Position numbers and translations under genes: made by a program. Shown one piece after another: positions 6,310-7,009 of a stretch of DNA of 7,009 bases (position 1 is its first letter; each line of letters starts with the position of its first letter). Location of the stretch: NCBI GenBank assembly GCA_030831135.1, contig JAURLR010000149.1:1-7009 (forward strand), in the 5' to 3' direction. The notes under the pieces are model-generated. The model was not told the origin of the DNA. It did not search any database and saw nothing but the letters and a program-made list of their open reading frames with translations. The DNA is from Alphaproteobacteria bacterium. GTDB lineage: Bacteria > Pseudomonadota > Alphaproteobacteria > UBA6615.

Positions 6310-7009
6310 ATGATCCTGACCCAAATCGCATTGAACGCCCTGGCGCTGGGCTCGGCCTATGCGCTGGTCGCCATCGGGTTTGTTCTCGTCCTCAACGCGA
6401 CAACAGCCGTGAATTTCGCCCATGGTGAAGGCGTCGTGGCCGGCGGATTCGCTGCGGTTGCACTCGCGGTCATGCTGCCGCCCGATATTGGTATTCCCGG
6501 CCTGCTGCTGCTCCCCGGCGTTCTTGTGGTAACCGCGATCCTCGGCCTGCTGATCGGTGCGCTGGCCTATCTGCCGATCCGCAATCGCCCGCCGGTCACG
6601 GTCTTCGTGACGACCATCGCGGTCGGCATCATCATTGCCAATGGCCTGAACGCTATTTTCGGGGCCGCGCCCCGGACCGCACCCGCCCTGATCGGCTTGG
6701 GCAGCTTTGTCATTCTCGGTGCCAGCATCAGCCGACAATCCCTTGCGATCATCGCAATTGCCTTCGTCCTGATTTCGGGGCTGGCGCTGGTCCTGCAGCG
6801 CACCCAGCTCGGGCGTCAGTTCCGGGCCTGCGCCCAAGACCCGGAAATGGCGCGCGCGCTGGGCATCCGGCTGACCCGGATCACCATGCTCAGCTTTGCC
6901 CTCGGCACAGCCTTTGCCGGGGCCGCCGGGCTGCTTCTCGCCCATCAGTTCTTCATCAGCCCGTCCGATGGTGGCACCTTGATCCTGAAAGCCTATATCG
7001 CCGTTGTCA
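6310..7009 (+). CDS. LivH-like branched-chain amino acid-type ABC permease, 3' end beyond window
   Basis: The frame is open from ATG 6310 to the window end and gives 233 residues of a protein expected to have about 290. It is strongly hydrophobic with several membrane segments (about 7-29, 42-56, 63-88, 97-117, 145-163, 193-213). LivH-family hallmarks are LALGSAYALVAIGFVLVLNATTAVNFAHGE (11-40), YLPIRNRPPVTVFVTTIAVGI (87-107) and QRTQLGRQFRACAQDPEMARALGI (163-186), the last being the cytoplasmic loop expected to contact the ATPase. It should form the inner-membrane pore with a LivM partner. livM, livG and livF homologues are expected just past the window but cannot be seen. No clear Shine-Dalgarno precedes ATG 6310. 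An in-frame GTG at 6280 is possible but less fitting, because LivH proteins begin near this ATG. It shares the TPP-riboswitch-led operon with the binding protein. Confidence 0.93.
   Translation, partial: MILTQIALNALALGSAYALVAIGFVLVLNATTAVNFAHGEGVVAGGFAAVALAVMLPPDIGIPGLLLLPGVLVVTAILGLLIGALAYLPIRNRPPVTVFVTTIAVGIIIANGLNAIFGAAPRTAPALIGLGSFVILGASISRQSLAIIAIAFVLISGLALVLQRTQLGRQFRACAQDPEMARALGIRLTRITMLSFALGTAFAGAAGLLLAHQFFISPSDGGTLILKAYIAVV

Noticed and set aside
6103..6945. 280-codon open frame on the minus strand opposite the permease gene
   Set aside because: The translation is rich in D, G, Q and R, as expected antisense to a hydrophobic membrane protein, and the plus strand encodes an unmistakable LivH-like permease.

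Overview
The window looks like a piece of an alphaproteobacterial chromosome. This rests on high GC, strongly GC-biased third codon positions, the protein families present, and two dispersed palindromic repeats of kinds I recall from alphaproteobacterial intergenic DNA. The exact genus cannot be read from the sequence. No rRNA, tRNA, CRISPR array, transposase or phage gene is visible.

Left part (1-1596): a divergent pair. An RpiR-family regulator (HTH plus SIS domain) runs leftward off the window edge. Adenine phosphoribosyltransferase (apt) runs rightward. Between them lie two copies of the palindrome TGAAAC-N4-GTTTCA, one perfect and one with an asymmetric centre, 30 bp apart centre to centre. 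They are probable operators of the regulator, which suggests a small sugar-phosphate-responsive purine-salvage unit.

Middle part (1597-3925): a long hairpin-forming repeat separates apt from a convergent leftward two-gene unit. That unit encodes a class I/II PLP aminotransferase, which starts at TTG behind a strong Shine-Dalgarno, followed by a D-erythronate dehydrogenase-like (DenD) SDR enzyme. From 4043 to 4798, a PaaI-type hotdog thioesterase and HspQ form a tight rightward pair.

Right part (4799-7009): this is the most notable region. A well-formed TPP (THI-box) riboswitch sits in the leader of a Liv-type ABC importer: a secreted Peripla_BP_6 binding protein, then a LivH-like permease cut by the window end. 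Classical TPP-controlled importers (ThiBPQ, ThiXYZ and others) belong to other transporter families. This operon is therefore a candidate uptake system for thiamine, a thiamine precursor or a related compound, built on a branched-chain-amino-acid-type transporter. A second dispersed palindromic repeat lies between the binding-protein and permease genes.

All non-coding stretches are shorter than 300 bases. The larger ones (893-1080, 1597-1735, 4799-4997, 6138-6309) hold the operators, repeats and riboswitch described below.
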